Notes: generated by a model not told the origin, from the sequence alone. 7,879 nt of DNA from an uncultured Paracoccaceae bacterium (GCA_937927885.1 CALEZJ010000082.1:1-7879); one strand, 5' to 3'; counted from the stretch's first letter, positions 1 to 6,114 are shown. Translations and numbers: made by a program.

Positions 1-5
1 TCGGG

Positions 6-27
6 CCCGGCGGGGTAACCCGCCGGG
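6..27. other. GC-rich hairpin with GTAA loop
   Basis: A perfect 9-bp inverted repeat, CCCGGCGGG (6-14) and CCCGCCGGG (19-27), encloses the four bases GTAA, which as RNA would be a GNRA-type tetraloop. No T-run follows on either strand, so a classical intrinsic terminator is not shown. It could be a GC-only terminator or mRNA 3'-end structure of a gene beyond the left edge. Confidence 0.5.
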
Positions 28-64
28 TTCGGGCGATCTCGGCCGTAAGGCGACCATCATCACG

Positions 65-90
65 CTCGGTCTCGCGCGCCCGAGACCGGG
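65..90. other. Inverted repeat / hairpin
   Basis: CGGTCTCG (67-74) and CGAGACCG (81-88) form a perfect 8-bp stem around a 6-base loop. One G-T wobble and one further C-G pair extend it to ten pairs (65-90). There is no T-run beside it. It lies about 165 bases downstream of the ynfA stop, so it could end the merR-ynfA transcript or one entering from outside; neither is demonstrated. Confidence 0.4.
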
Positions 91-253
91 CATTCGTTCA
101 TGCCGCAGTATCCCGCGGCTCACTGTGTGATGGGAGCCTCTGGCTGAGAGCCTCGCCTCCGCTTCTCCATCCGGAGCCTCGGATTGTCGCAGGACAAGTC
201 GGTCCGAAGAGGGGTGACGTTCGACCCTTGGCCAGTCTGGACAACGGAACCCC

Positions 254-586
254 CTACGCCCTCGGCGCGAACAGGATGACGGCGGCACCGGCGAGGCAGA
301 TAGCGACGCCGGTCATGTCCCAAGTGTCCGGGCGTTGCTTCTCCACTGCCCAAAGCCAGACGAGCGACGCGGCAATGTACACGCCACCGTAGGCCGCATA
401 AGCGCGCCCTGCGAAATCGGAGGGGGCCAGGGTCAGGAGCCAAGCGAAAACGGCGAGGCTGAGGAGGCCCGGGACCAACCAAAGCGGGCTCGCCCCTTGC
501 CGCATCCAGGCCCAGACGGCAAAGCAGCCCGCAATCTCGGCCAAAGCGGCACCGATGTAGATGGCGAGTGGGCCCGGCGCTGTCAT
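254..586 (-). CDS. ynfA: YnfA/UPF0060 family small membrane protein
   Basis: A 110-residue inner-membrane protein, the usual length for the YnfA (UPF0060) family. Visible family hallmarks are the early [12 protein letters not shown] stretch (residues 16-27), the central [12 protein letters not shown] block (60-71) and four hydrophobic segments covering most of the chain. The family is topologically like small multidrug resistance exporters, and some members have been linked to export of cationic compounds; its true substrate here is unknown. The start codon overlaps the stop of the upstream merR gene by ATGA (583-586) and has a GAGGTG ribosome binding site about 5 bases upstream, inside merR. 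It is therefore translationally coupled to the metal sensor and should share its metal-linked promoter. Family assignment is firm; a role in metal tolerance is inferred from position only. Confidence 0.93.
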   Translation of the reverse strand: MTAPGPLAIYIGAALAEIAGCFAVWAWMRQGASPLWLVPGLLSLAVFAWLLTLAPSDFAGRAYAAYGGVYIAASLVWLWAVEKQRPDTWDMTGVAICLAGAAVILFAPRA

Positions 587-1023
587 GACGGCACCTCGCT
601 TTCCGGATGGCGGTGATCAGTTGCGCAAAGGGAATGGTCGCTCAAAACCTCGATCACCCGGCAATCGGCAATGCTCCCGCCCGCACATTGCACGACCATG
701 CGTTCCAGTTCGGCCTTGAGGGCGGTCAGGCGCGCGAGCCGGCTTTCGACCTCGGCCAGTTGCGCCTTGGCGATGGCATCGGCGGCCGCGCAGGATTGGT
801 CAGGTCTGTCGGACAGGCTGAGCAGGTCGCGGATCGCCTCCAGCGTGAAACCCAGATCGCGGGCGTGGCGGATGAAAGCCAGCCTTTCTCGCGCCTTGCG
901 GCCGTAGAGCCGCTGGTTGCCCGCGCTGCGTTCCGCCTCGGGCAAGAGGCCGATCTGCTCATAGTAGCGGATCGTCGGAACCTTCACCCCTGCCGCCTCG
1001 CCCAGTTTTCCGATGGTCAGCAT
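583..1023 (-). CDS. MerR-family divalent metal sensor (CadR/ZntR/PbrR type)
   Basis: A 146-residue transcription factor that twists a long-spacer promoter open when metal is bound. The N-terminal winged helix-turn-helix starts with [20 protein letters not shown] (2-21) and continues with GLLPEAER and NQRLY (to residue 40). A long dimerisation helix follows (about 78-113). Candidate metal ligands are Cys78 at the start of that helix and Cys113 and Cys121 in the C-terminal loop, the three-cysteine layout of CadR, ZntR and PbrR; Cys133 and an HRH segment (137-139) form an extra tail, as in CadR. In this family a Cys (rather than Ser) at position 78 goes with divalent metals, so Zn, Cd or Pb is expected rather than Cu(I). 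The start at 1023 is chosen over an in-frame ATG at 1128 because it begins at the canonical first helix and has AAGGGG 6 bases upstream. It is divergent from the efflux ATPase, its likely target. Confidence 0.92.
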   Translation of the reverse strand: MLTIGKLGEAAGVKVPTIRYYEQIGLLPEAERSAGNQRLYGRKARERLAFIRHARDLGFTLEAIRDLLSLSDRPDQSCAAADAIAKAQLAEVESRLARLTALKAELERMVVQCAGGSIADCRVIEVLSDHSLCATDHRHPESEVPS

Positions 1024-1033
1024 CAGATTCCCC

Positions 1034-1064
1034 TTGAAGCTATAGTTGCTAGAGACATTAGGTT
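1034..1064 (+). promoter_or_regulatory. MerR-type promoter/operator of the efflux operon
   Basis: A -35 element TTGAAG (1034-1039) and a -10-like TAGGTT (1059-1064) are separated by 19 bp, the elongated spacing typical of MerR-controlled promoters. Inside the spacer is an imperfect dyad CTATAG (1040-1045), TTG, CTAGAG (1049-1054), with five of six positions symmetric. The CTATAG half site matches the pattern I know from CadR/PbrR/ZntR-type operators. Transcription would start near 1071. The site lies in the 89 bp between the merR start and the chosen ATPase start, so the same protein probably also controls its own minus-strand transcript. Confidence 0.8.
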
Positions 1065-1100
1065 CCTGATTCGATGAAAGCAACTGCCCGCACAGCGGCA

Positions 1101-1105
1101 GGAGG
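1101..1105 (+). promoter_or_regulatory. Ribosome binding site that decides the ATPase start
   Basis: GGAGG lies 7 bases before the ATG at 1113, the optimal distance. It is only 1 base before the ATG at 1107 and lies downstream of the ATG at 1074. It therefore favours 1113 among the three in-frame ATG codons. Confidence 0.75.
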
Positions 1106-1112
1106 AATGACG

Positions 1113-3398
1113 ATGTCGGAAGCTGCACGCGAAACGTCCTGCGACTGGACTGTGACGGGCATGGACTGCGGATCCTGCGCGACCAAAATCAAGGATGCGG
1201 TGGCTCGCCTGCCGGGGGTGAGCGGCGTCGAGGTCGGGATCATGACGGAACGCCTGCGGCTGACGCTGGATGAGGCACAAACCAGGCGGGACAAGATCGA
1301 AAAGACCGTCCGGGCGCTTGGCTATCAGATTGCGCCGCGCGCTGCCGGTGCGAAGAAGGATTTTGTGCTGCCCGGCGCCCATGACGGGCACGGCCATGAC
1401 GATGCGGCACATGAGGGCCACGATCACGCCGGGCACGACCACGGCCCGAGGGCGGCGAGTGCAAAGCGCGACGACATCGGCCACGGCAGCCCCGGCCACG
1501 TTCATGACGACCCCGCCGACCGGGGCAAGCGCTGGTATCAGACGGCCAAGGGCAAGCTGGTCATCTTCACCGCGCTGTTGCTCGGTGCCGCCTGGATCAT
1601 CGAATATCTTGCGCCCGAGATTGGCAAATGGGCCTTCGTCGCGGCCTGTCTGATCGGCGTGGCCCCGGTGGCACAGCGCGCCTTCGCCGCCTTGCGCATG
1701 GGTCAGCCCTTCACCATCGAAAGCCTGATGACCATCGCTGCCATCGGCGCGCTGTTCATCAATGCGGCCGAAGAGGCGGCGCTGGTCGTTTTCCTCTTCG
1801 CCGTGGGCGAAGTTTTGGAAGGCGTCGCGGCAGGCAAAGCGCGCGACGGGATCCGGGCACTGGCAAATCTTGTCCCGAAGACCGCGCAACTCGTCACCGG
1901 CGACACCACGCGCGAGGTGCCTGCCGCAAGCCTGAACGTCGGCCAGACCGTGCTGGTCCGCCCCGGCGACCGGATTCCGGCCGATGGCGAGATCATGGAT
2001 GGCACCTCGGGCGTCGATGAAAGCCCTGTCACTGGCGAAAGCGTGCCCAAGACGCGCGGGCCGGGGGATGCGGTCTTCGCAGGCGCAATCAACACCGAGG
2101 CAGCGCTGCGGGTAAAAGTCACCAAGGGCGCGGAAGACAACACCATCGCCCGCATCATCCGTCTGGTCGAAGAGGCCGAGGAGGCCCGCGCGCCGACCGA
2201 GCGCTTCATCGACCGCTTCAGCCGCTGGTATATGCCCGCCATCGTTGCCGTGGCGGCGCTGGTGGCGCTGGTGCCGCCGCTGGCGTTCGACCAGCCTTGG
2301 GACACCTGGGTTTACCGCGGTCTTGCCCTACTGCTGATCGGTTGCCCTTGCGCGCTGGTCATTTCGGTCCCCGCTTCCATTGCCTCGGCTATGTCCACGG
2401 GCGCGCGGCGCGGCCTCTTGATGAAAGGCGGTGCCGTGATCGAGGCGGCGGCGAAGGTTGATGTCGTGACCTTCGACAAGACCGGGACGCTGACACATGG
2501 TCGTCCACAGGTGACGGACGTCGTGCCGTTCGGGGCCACCACCGAAGCCGAGCTTCTGGCCGTTGCGGCCGGGGTCGAGACGGGGTCGAGCCACCCGCTG
2601 GCCATCGCCATCCTGAACAAGGCAAAGGACGCAGGCGTGGCCGCGCTGTCGTCGCAGGATGCAAAGGCGTTGACGGGGAAAGGCGTGGTCGCGACGGTGG
2701 GTGGTGCGCCGGCATGGGTCGCCTCTCCGCGTTACGCGATGGAAAATGGTGGGCTTGAAGGCCTTGGTTTGCGACAGGCCACAATCTTCGAAGAGGATGG
2801 CAAGACCGCTGTTGCGGTGTTCCGCGAGAAGACCCCACTTGGGTTGATCGCCATGCGAGACGAGCCACGGGCGGACGCCAAGGATGCTGTGCGCCAGCTG
2901 ACGGCCATGGGGGTGACCTCGGTGATCCTGACCGGGGATAACCCCCGCACAGCCTCCGCGATTGCCGGAAGCCTCGGCCTGAAGTTCGAGGCCGACATGC
3001 TACCCGAAGACAAGCTCGCCTATATCCGCGAGATCGGCTCCAAGGGCGGCGTCATGATGATTGGCGACGGTATCAACGATGCGCCGGCGCTGAAGCAGGC
3101 AAGCGTGGGCGTGGCGATGGGATCGGGCACCGATGTAGCTTTGGAAACCGCCGATGCGGCGATCCTGCGCGACCGTGTCACCGACATTCCGGCCACGATC
3201 CGTTTGTCCCGCGCGGCGATGGCCAATATCCGCCAAAACGTCACCATCGCTTTGGGGCTGAAGGCGGTGTTCCTGGTGACCTCGGTCCTCGGTCTTACTG
3301 GCCTCTGGATTGCAATTCTGGCCGACACCGGGGCGACCGTGCTGGTGACGCTGAATGCCCTGCGCTTGCTGCGGTTCAACCCGGAACGAGAGAGCTGA
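1113..3398 (+). CDS. P1B-2 type Zn/Cd/Pb-exporting P-type ATPase
   Basis: A 761-residue inner-membrane pump that uses ATP to export soft divalent metals. In order it shows a heavy-metal-associated domain with GMDCGSC (16-22); a histidine/aspartate-rich linker (about 90-131); and membrane helices 1-4. The actuator loop follows with TGES (307-310), then the membrane metal site CPC (411-413). The P-domain carries DKTGT with the phosphorylated Asp455, the N-domain SSHPLA with HP at 494-495, and the hinge GDGINDAP (651-658). The last helices carry Lys717 and a DTGAT motif with Asp738. CPC plus these Lys and Asp residues is the ZntA/CadA/PbrA (P1B-2) signature and argues against a Cu(I) CopA, which has other residues there. 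The start at 1113 is chosen for its ribosome binding site; an ATG at 1074 would begin only about 3 bases after the predicted transcription start. It heads a five-gene operon. Exact metal preference (Zn, Cd or Pb) cannot be read from sequence. Confidence 0.95.
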   Translation: MSEAARETSCDWTVTGMDCGSCATKIKDAVARLPGVSGVEVGIMTERLRLTLDEAQTRRDKIEKTVRALGYQIAPRAAGAKKDFVLPGAHDGHGHDDAAHEGHDHAGHDHGPRAASAKRDDIGHGSPGHVHDDPADRGKRWYQTAKGKLVIFTALLLGAAWIIEYLAPEIGKWAFVAACLIGVAPVAQRAFAALRMGQPFTIESLMTIAAIGALFINAAEEAALVVFLFAVGEVLEGVAAGKARDGIRALANLVPKTAQLVTGDTTREVPAASLNVGQTVLVRPGDRIPADGEIMDGTSGVDESPVTGESVPKTRGPGDAVFAGAINTEAALRVKVTKGAEDNTIARIIRLVEEAEEARAPTERFIDRFSRWYMPAIVAVAALVALVPPLAFDQPWDTWVYRGLALLLIGCPCALVISVPASIASAMSTGARRGLLMKGGAVIEAAAKVDVVTFDKTGTLTHGRPQVTDVVPFGATTEAELLAVAAGVETGSSHPLAIAILNKAKDAGVAALSSQDAKALTGKGVVATVGGAPAWVASPRYAMENGGLEGLGLRQATIFEEDGKTAVAVFREKTPLGLIAMRDEPRADAKDAVRQLTAMGVTSVILTGDNPRTASAIAGSLGLKFEADMLPEDKLAYIREIGSKGGVMMIGDGINDAPALKQASVGVAMGSGTDVALETADAAILRDRVTDIPATIRLSRAAMANIRQNVTIALGLKAVFLVTSVLGLTGLWIAILADTGATVLVTLNALRLLRFNPERES

Positions 3399-3402
3399 GC
3401 AG

Positions 3403-4026
3403 ATGATCTCTGGATTTGGCTGGGCAGCATTGGCCCTTCTCTTCGGCTACCTGGCTCTGTTCTTTTGGGGCAGCGCGCTGGCCGCACAAGCGGCAGGGCG
3501 GCCTGTGTGGCTCTTCGCCCGCGCAACAGGTCGCGACCGACTGGCCGCCATGGGGTTCCGCGTGGCCTTTGCGCTCGCCTTCTTCGGGCCGCTTCTCTGG
3601 CTCGCCGTGCCTATCCTGCACAAGATCGATCCGCTTTGGACCGAGGGGCGCGCCCTCCTCCTTGGTCTGGTCGGGGTCTTTGTCGCAGGGCTCGGCGCGA
3701 TGGTGGCCTTTGCCGCGCAGATGTCGATGGGATCCTCCTGGCGCGTCGGCGTGGTGGGCGGCGAAACCGGCGATCTGGTCTCCGGCGGGCTTTACCGGTT
3801 CAGCCGTAACCCGACCTTTGTCGGGCAAGCGGCGCTGCTGGCGGGTGTTGCCATGGCGGTTCCGGCAATCCCCACAGTCATGGCCTCGCTCCTGTTCCTC
3901 TGGTCTGCCAGCACGCAAGTCCGGTCCGAAGAGGCTGCCCTACGCGCGTCAATCGGGCCGGACTACGACCAATATATCGCATCGGTTCCCCGCTGGATCG
4001 GCATGAAGGGCAAGACTGTTCAATGA
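3403..4026 (+). CDS. ICMT/CzcN-like integral membrane methyltransferase
   Basis: A 207-residue membrane protein with about five hydrophobic segments (near 5-25, 51-72, 85-106, 137-155 and 157-170). The C-terminal half carries the hallmarks of the isoprenylcysteine carboxyl methyltransferase/phospholipid methyltransferase superfamily: GSSWRVGV (110-117); [14 protein letters not shown] (128-141), in which the RNP segment helps form the S-adenosylmethionine site; and [16 protein letters not shown] (176-191) followed by VPRW (195-198). Relatives such as CzcN sit in heavy-metal resistance clusters, but their substrate is not established; bacteria generally lack prenylated CAAX proteins, so a lipid or other small acceptor is more likely. 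The start at 3403 is 4 bases after the ATPase stop. An upstream in-frame ATG at 3355 is rejected because it would overlap the end of the ATPase. The gene overlaps lspA by ATGA. Family firm, function unknown. Confidence 0.85.
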   Translation: MISGFGWAALALLFGYLALFFWGSALAAQAAGRPVWLFARATGRDRLAAMGFRVAFALAFFGPLLWLAVPILHKIDPLWTEGRALLLGLVGVFVAGLGAMVAFAAQMSMGSSWRVGVVGGETGDLVSGGLYRFSRNPTFVGQAALLAGVAMAVPAIPTVMASLLFLWSASTQVRSEEAALRASIGPDYDQYIASVPRWIGMKGKTVQ

Positions 4027-4508
4027 CCAAGGCGATGCTGATTTCCCTGATCGCTGCCGCAGTGGTGGCAGACCAGTTGACCAAGGCAGCGGCACTGTCG
4101 CTGCTGTCGCAAGGGACGGCTGTCCCTGTCTTTCCGAGTTTCAACCTCTCCCTCGGGTTCAACACAGGCGCGAGCTTTGGCATGATGGGCGGGGTCATGG
4201 CGGGAAAGCCGCTTATCATGGCGGCGCTGACAGGGGCACTGACCCTTGCTTTCGCCGTCATGGCATTCCGTGCGCAACACGCATGGGAACGGGCAGGCTT
4301 TGCACTGGTCGTGGGCGGGGCGCTTGGCAACATCATCGACCGGCTGCGACAGGGTGCCGTGACTGATTTTCTCGATTTCTATTGGCGCGACTGGCACTGG
4401 CCCACGTTCAACGTTGCCGATATTGCGATCACATTGGGCGCGGTCCTGATCCTCGCCGCATCTCTTCCCGTTCGCCGCCGCAAGGAGCCGGTTCTTGACC
4501 AAAGCTGA
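4023..4508 (+). CDS. lspA: Lipoprotein signal peptidase (signal peptidase II)
   Basis: A 161-residue inner-membrane aspartyl protease that removes the signal peptide from diacylglyceryl-modified prolipoproteins. All family blocks are present: DQLTK at 17-21; FNTGASFG at 46-53; GALGNIIDR at 99-107; VTDFLDFY at 113-120; and WPTFNVAD at 126-133. The two catalytic aspartates are Asp115 and Asp133. Four hydrophobic segments and the length agree with the family. It overlaps the preceding methyltransferase by ATGA (4023-4026), so it is translationally coupled. Position inside a metal-efflux operon recalls the signal peptidase II (PbrC) of lead-resistance operons, so this may be an accessory copy rather than the housekeeping one; whether the genome holds a second lspA is not visible here. 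Confidence 0.95.
   Translation: MTKAMLISLIAAAVVADQLTKAAALSLLSQGTAVPVFPSFNLSLGFNTGASFGMMGGVMAGKPLIMAALTGALTLAFAVMAFRAQHAWERAGFALVVGGALGNIIDRLRQGAVTDFLDFYWRDWHWPTFNVADIAITLGAVLILAASLPVRRRKEPVLDQS
4482..4487 (+). promoter_or_regulatory. Ribosome binding site supporting a TTG start of dsbB
   Basis: AAGGAG lies within the last codons of lspA, 7 bases before TTG at 4495. The nearest in-frame ATG downstream is about 40 codons inside the protein, within the CxxC region, so the TTG start is well supported. Confidence 0.75.
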
Positions 4509-4932
4509 CGCTGAGACCCTATCGCGCGACGACCTTGCCTTGACTGCGGCCTTCCTGATTGCGCTGGCGGCCACACTTGGCGCGCTTTTCATCGGTGAAG
4601 TGCTGGGCCAGATGCCCTGCACGCTCTGCTGGTATCAGCGCATCGCCATGTTCCCCTTGGTGCCGATCCTTGGCTTGTCACTCTGGCGAGGCGACGGCAT
4701 GGCGCGCGCCTATGGCTTGCCGTTGGCTTTCGCCGGGCTCGCACTTGCGGCATGGCATTCGGGCCTTTACGCAGGGATCCTGCCCGCGCCGATCGTGCCC
4801 TGCACCGAAAATGGCCCCTCCTGCACCGGTGAGGCGCAGATGATCCTTGGCCTGCCGATCCCCTATCTTTCCGCGGTCGCCTTTGCGGCGATCCTTGCCT
4901 GTCTCATCTTCCCAAAAGGAAACCGCCCATGA
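4495..4932 (+). CDS. dsbB: DsbB-family disulfide bond formation protein
   Basis: A 145-residue inner-membrane protein that re-oxidises a DsbA partner and passes electrons to quinone. The first redox pair lies in CTLCWYQR (42-49; Cys42 and Cys45), the conserved DsbB/BdbC signature including the quinone-proximal arginine. The second periplasmic pair is Cys103 and Cys110 in the loop after PAPIVP, followed by GLPIPYLS (119-126), another family mark. Four hydrophobic helices are visible (about 15-37, 48-64, 73-92 and 124-139). It starts with TTG, overlaps lspA by 14 bases and overlaps the next gene by ATGA. Its immediate partner is therefore the DsbA-like protein encoded downstream. It could equally be called BdbC-like; a quinone-linked thiol oxidase is certain enough by motif. 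Confidence 0.93.
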   Translation: MTKADAETLSRDDLALTAAFLIALAATLGALFIGEVLGQMPCTLCWYQRIAMFPLVPILGLSLWRGDGMARAYGLPLAFAGLALAAWHSGLYAGILPAPIVPCTENGPSCTGEAQMILGLPIPYLSAVAFAAILACLIFPKGNRP

Positions 4933-5588
4933 ACCGCCGCACCCTTTTGATCGGAACCTCCGCATTCGGGCTCGCTGCCTTCGCGGGTGGCGCCTACGTG
5001 CTTAGCCAGCGCCGCGCCGCCGAGGCAGACGCGGCGGCCGCCGCAGCGCCTACGGCCGACCAGACGCTTCTGATCCGGGAGTATTCCCCCAGCTTTGGCC
5101 CCTCCGATGCGCCCGTCACACTGGTCGAGTTCTTCGATCCGTCCTGCGAGGCCTGCCGCGCCTATCACCCGGTGGTGCAAGAGATCCGGCGGCAGTTTCC
5201 GACGCAGGTCCGCGTCGTGCTGCGCTATACCGTCTTCCACGAAGGCTCGGACGAGGCCGTGCGCATCCTTGAGGCCGCGCGGATGCAGGACAAGTTCGAG
5301 CCGGTGCTGGACGCGCTGCTGGAACAACAACCGGGCTGGGCCGTGCATGGCGCGCCGCAGTTGGACGTGGCGTGGGAAATCGCCGGGGCCGCAGGGCTCG
5401 ATCTCGAAAGGGCGGAAAGCGACAAATTGTTTCCGGGGATCACCGGCATCCTCAACCAGGACGCAGCCGATGTCGAAGCTTTGGCCATCCGCCAGACCCC
5501 GACCTTCTTTCTGAACGGCAGGCGGCTGGAAAACTTCAGTGCCGACAGCCTGATCGCCGATGTGCGCTTCGCGGTCGAGAATAGCTGA
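4929..5588 (+). CDS. DsbA-family periplasmic thiol oxidoreductase
   Basis: A 219-residue protein with an N-terminal signal or anchor (NRRTLLIG, then a hydrophobic stretch to about residue 25) and an alanine-rich linker (about 31-41). A thioredoxin-fold DsbA domain follows. The active site is CEAC (Cys73-Cys76) after VEFFDPS; the helical insertion spans about 105-175; and the conserved cis-proline is Pro191 in IRQTPTFFLNG. The RR pair followed by T-L-L fits a loose twin-arginine pattern, so Tat export is possible, though Sec export or a membrane anchor cannot be excluded. The ATG overlaps the dsbB stop (4929-4932) and has AAGGAA about 6 bases upstream. Together with DsbB it forms a complete oxidising pair at the end of the metal-efflux operon. 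CEAC differs from the CPHC of classical DsbA, so an isomerase- or reductase-like role on specific clients is possible. Confidence 0.9.
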   Translation: MNRRTLLIGTSAFGLAAFAGGAYVLSQRRAAEADAAAAAAPTADQTLLIREYSPSFGPSDAPVTLVEFFDPSCEACRAYHPVVQEIRRQFPTQVRVVLRYTVFHEGSDEAVRILEAARMQDKFEPVLDALLEQQPGWAVHGAPQLDVAWEIAGAAGLDLERAESDKLFPGITGILNQDAADVEALAIRQTPTFFLNGRRLENFSADSLIADVRFAVENS

Positions 5589-5617
5589 CGGCCTTCAGGA
5601 CCGACTGGCGAAGGCCG
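5589..5617. terminator. Hairpin between the convergent dsbA-like gene and mntR
   Basis: CGGCCTTC (5589-5596) and GAAGGCCG (5610-5617) form a perfect 8-bp stem with a 13-base loop. It begins right after the stop of the DsbA-like gene and covers the last codons of mntR, whose stop is at 5595-5597. No T-run follows on either strand, so termination is inferred from position (only 6 bp separate the two convergent genes) rather than from a canonical intrinsic terminator. Confidence 0.45.
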
Positions 5618-6047
5618 CGAAGAGCGCCAGCGTCCGTTCGCTGACGTGATGCTCAATGCCTTCAGCGTCACGCTCTGCCGTCTCGGGGTCAAGGCCAAGG
5701 CTGATCAGAAAGCGCAGTACGATCTCGTGCCGCCGCCGGCATTCCTTAGCCAACGCGCGTCCCGCGTCCGTCAGAAACACCGACCGATACTTTGCGCGGG
5801 TGATCAGCCCCTCGCGCGCCAGCCGGTCGAGGGTCTTGCTGACGGTCGGCACCTTCACGCCAAGGCGGGTGGCGATGTCCACCGGCCGCGCTTCGCCCTG
5901 TTCGTGGATCAGTTCGGCGATCAATTCGACATAGTCCTCGGCCAATTCATTGCGCCGTGCCTCGCGCACGCCCTGAAACGCCTCGGTGCGCGGGTCTGCC
6001 GGGCCGTCGTGCGGCGCAGTGCGGGTGTGAGGGTCGAACTCGGTCAT
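5595..6047 (-). CDS. mntR: Manganese-responsive repressor MntR (DtxR family)
   Basis: A 150-residue transcriptional repressor that binds Mn(II) and blocks the Mn importer gene. After a loose N-terminus, FQGVREARRNELAEDYVELI (24-43) leads into a winged helix-turn-helix (about 43-93; VDIATRLGVKVPTVSKTLDRL), then the dimerisation/metal domain. By comparison with Bacillus MntR the metal ligands are Asp38 and Glu41 (EDYVE), His107 (RRRHEI), and Glu129, Glu132 and His133 (DAEGIEHH); all are present. Length and sequence are closest to the short E. coli-type MntR, with no C-terminal SH3 domain as in iron-type DtxR. The start at 6047 is chosen because the longer reading frame would run through the promoter region of mntH; the ribosome binding site is weak. 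It is divergent from mntH. Confidence 0.93.
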   Translation of the reverse strand: MTEFDPHTRTAPHDGPADPRTEAFQGVREARRNELAEDYVELIAELIHEQGEARPVDIATRLGVKVPTVSKTLDRLAREGLITRAKYRSVFLTDAGRALAKECRRRHEIVLRFLISLGLDPETAERDAEGIEHHVSERTLALFAAFASRS

Positions 6048-6071
6048 CTGCAGAGTGTCGCATGGGATGGA

Positions 6072-6100
6072 TTGACAAGTAAAGTCTCGGGGCAGATTGT
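6072..6100 (+). promoter_or_regulatory. Probable mntH promoter
   Basis: A perfect -35 hexamer TTGACA (6072-6077) is followed after 17 bp by a -10-like GATTGT (6095-6100). Transcription would begin near 6107, leaving a leader of about 60 bases before the mntH ATG. The -10 is only half-matching, but the consensus -35 and the overlap with an inverted repeat make the assignment reasonable. Confidence 0.6.
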
Positions 6101-6114
6101 TAGCACTGTCTAAC
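6099..6114. promoter_or_regulatory. Candidate MntR operator
   Basis: An inverted repeat GTTAG (6099-6103), six bases, CTAAC (6110-6114) lies in the mntR-mntH divergent region. It overlaps the predicted -10 and transcription start of mntH, exactly where a repressor would block. TTAG/CTAA half sites resemble those of DtxR/MntR-family operators. No binding evidence is available from sequence alone. Confidence 0.6.

Larger units (their letters stand above)
1..253. other. Intergenic left edge, no supportable gene
   Basis: This stretch lies downstream of ynfA and reaches the window edge. Reading frames on both strands are open for short distances, as expected from the high GC content. None has a convincing ribosome binding site together with a recognisable protein. 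A minus-strand frame starting with the ATG at 93-91 stays open for 31 codons to the left edge, but its arginine- and proline-rich product resembles nothing I know. The stretch holds two hairpins (listed separately) and the heptamer GAGCCTC three times, at 134-140, 148-154 and 174-180. I see no tRNA, rRNA, insertion-sequence end or attachment site that I could defend. Confidence 0.5.

Noticed and set aside
120..482. Minus-strand open frame of 120 codons overlapping ynfA
   Set aside because: It overlaps most of ynfA in another frame, is rich in Arg, Pro and Gly as expected from GC-rich shadow frames, and has no recognisable motif.
607..1077. Plus-strand open frame of 156 codons opposite merR
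   Set aside because: It is the exact antisense of the MerR gene, whose motifs and ribosome binding site are clear, and it would run through the operator.
1023..1889. Minus-strand open frame of 288 codons opposite the ATPase
   Set aside because: The opposite strand encodes the HMA domain, linker and first helices of the pump; the frame is open only because of high GC and shows no family signature.
3020..3526. Minus-strand open frame across the ATPase-methyltransferase junction
   Set aside because: It covers the hinge and last helices of the pump and the start of the next gene; its composition is typical of antisense frames.
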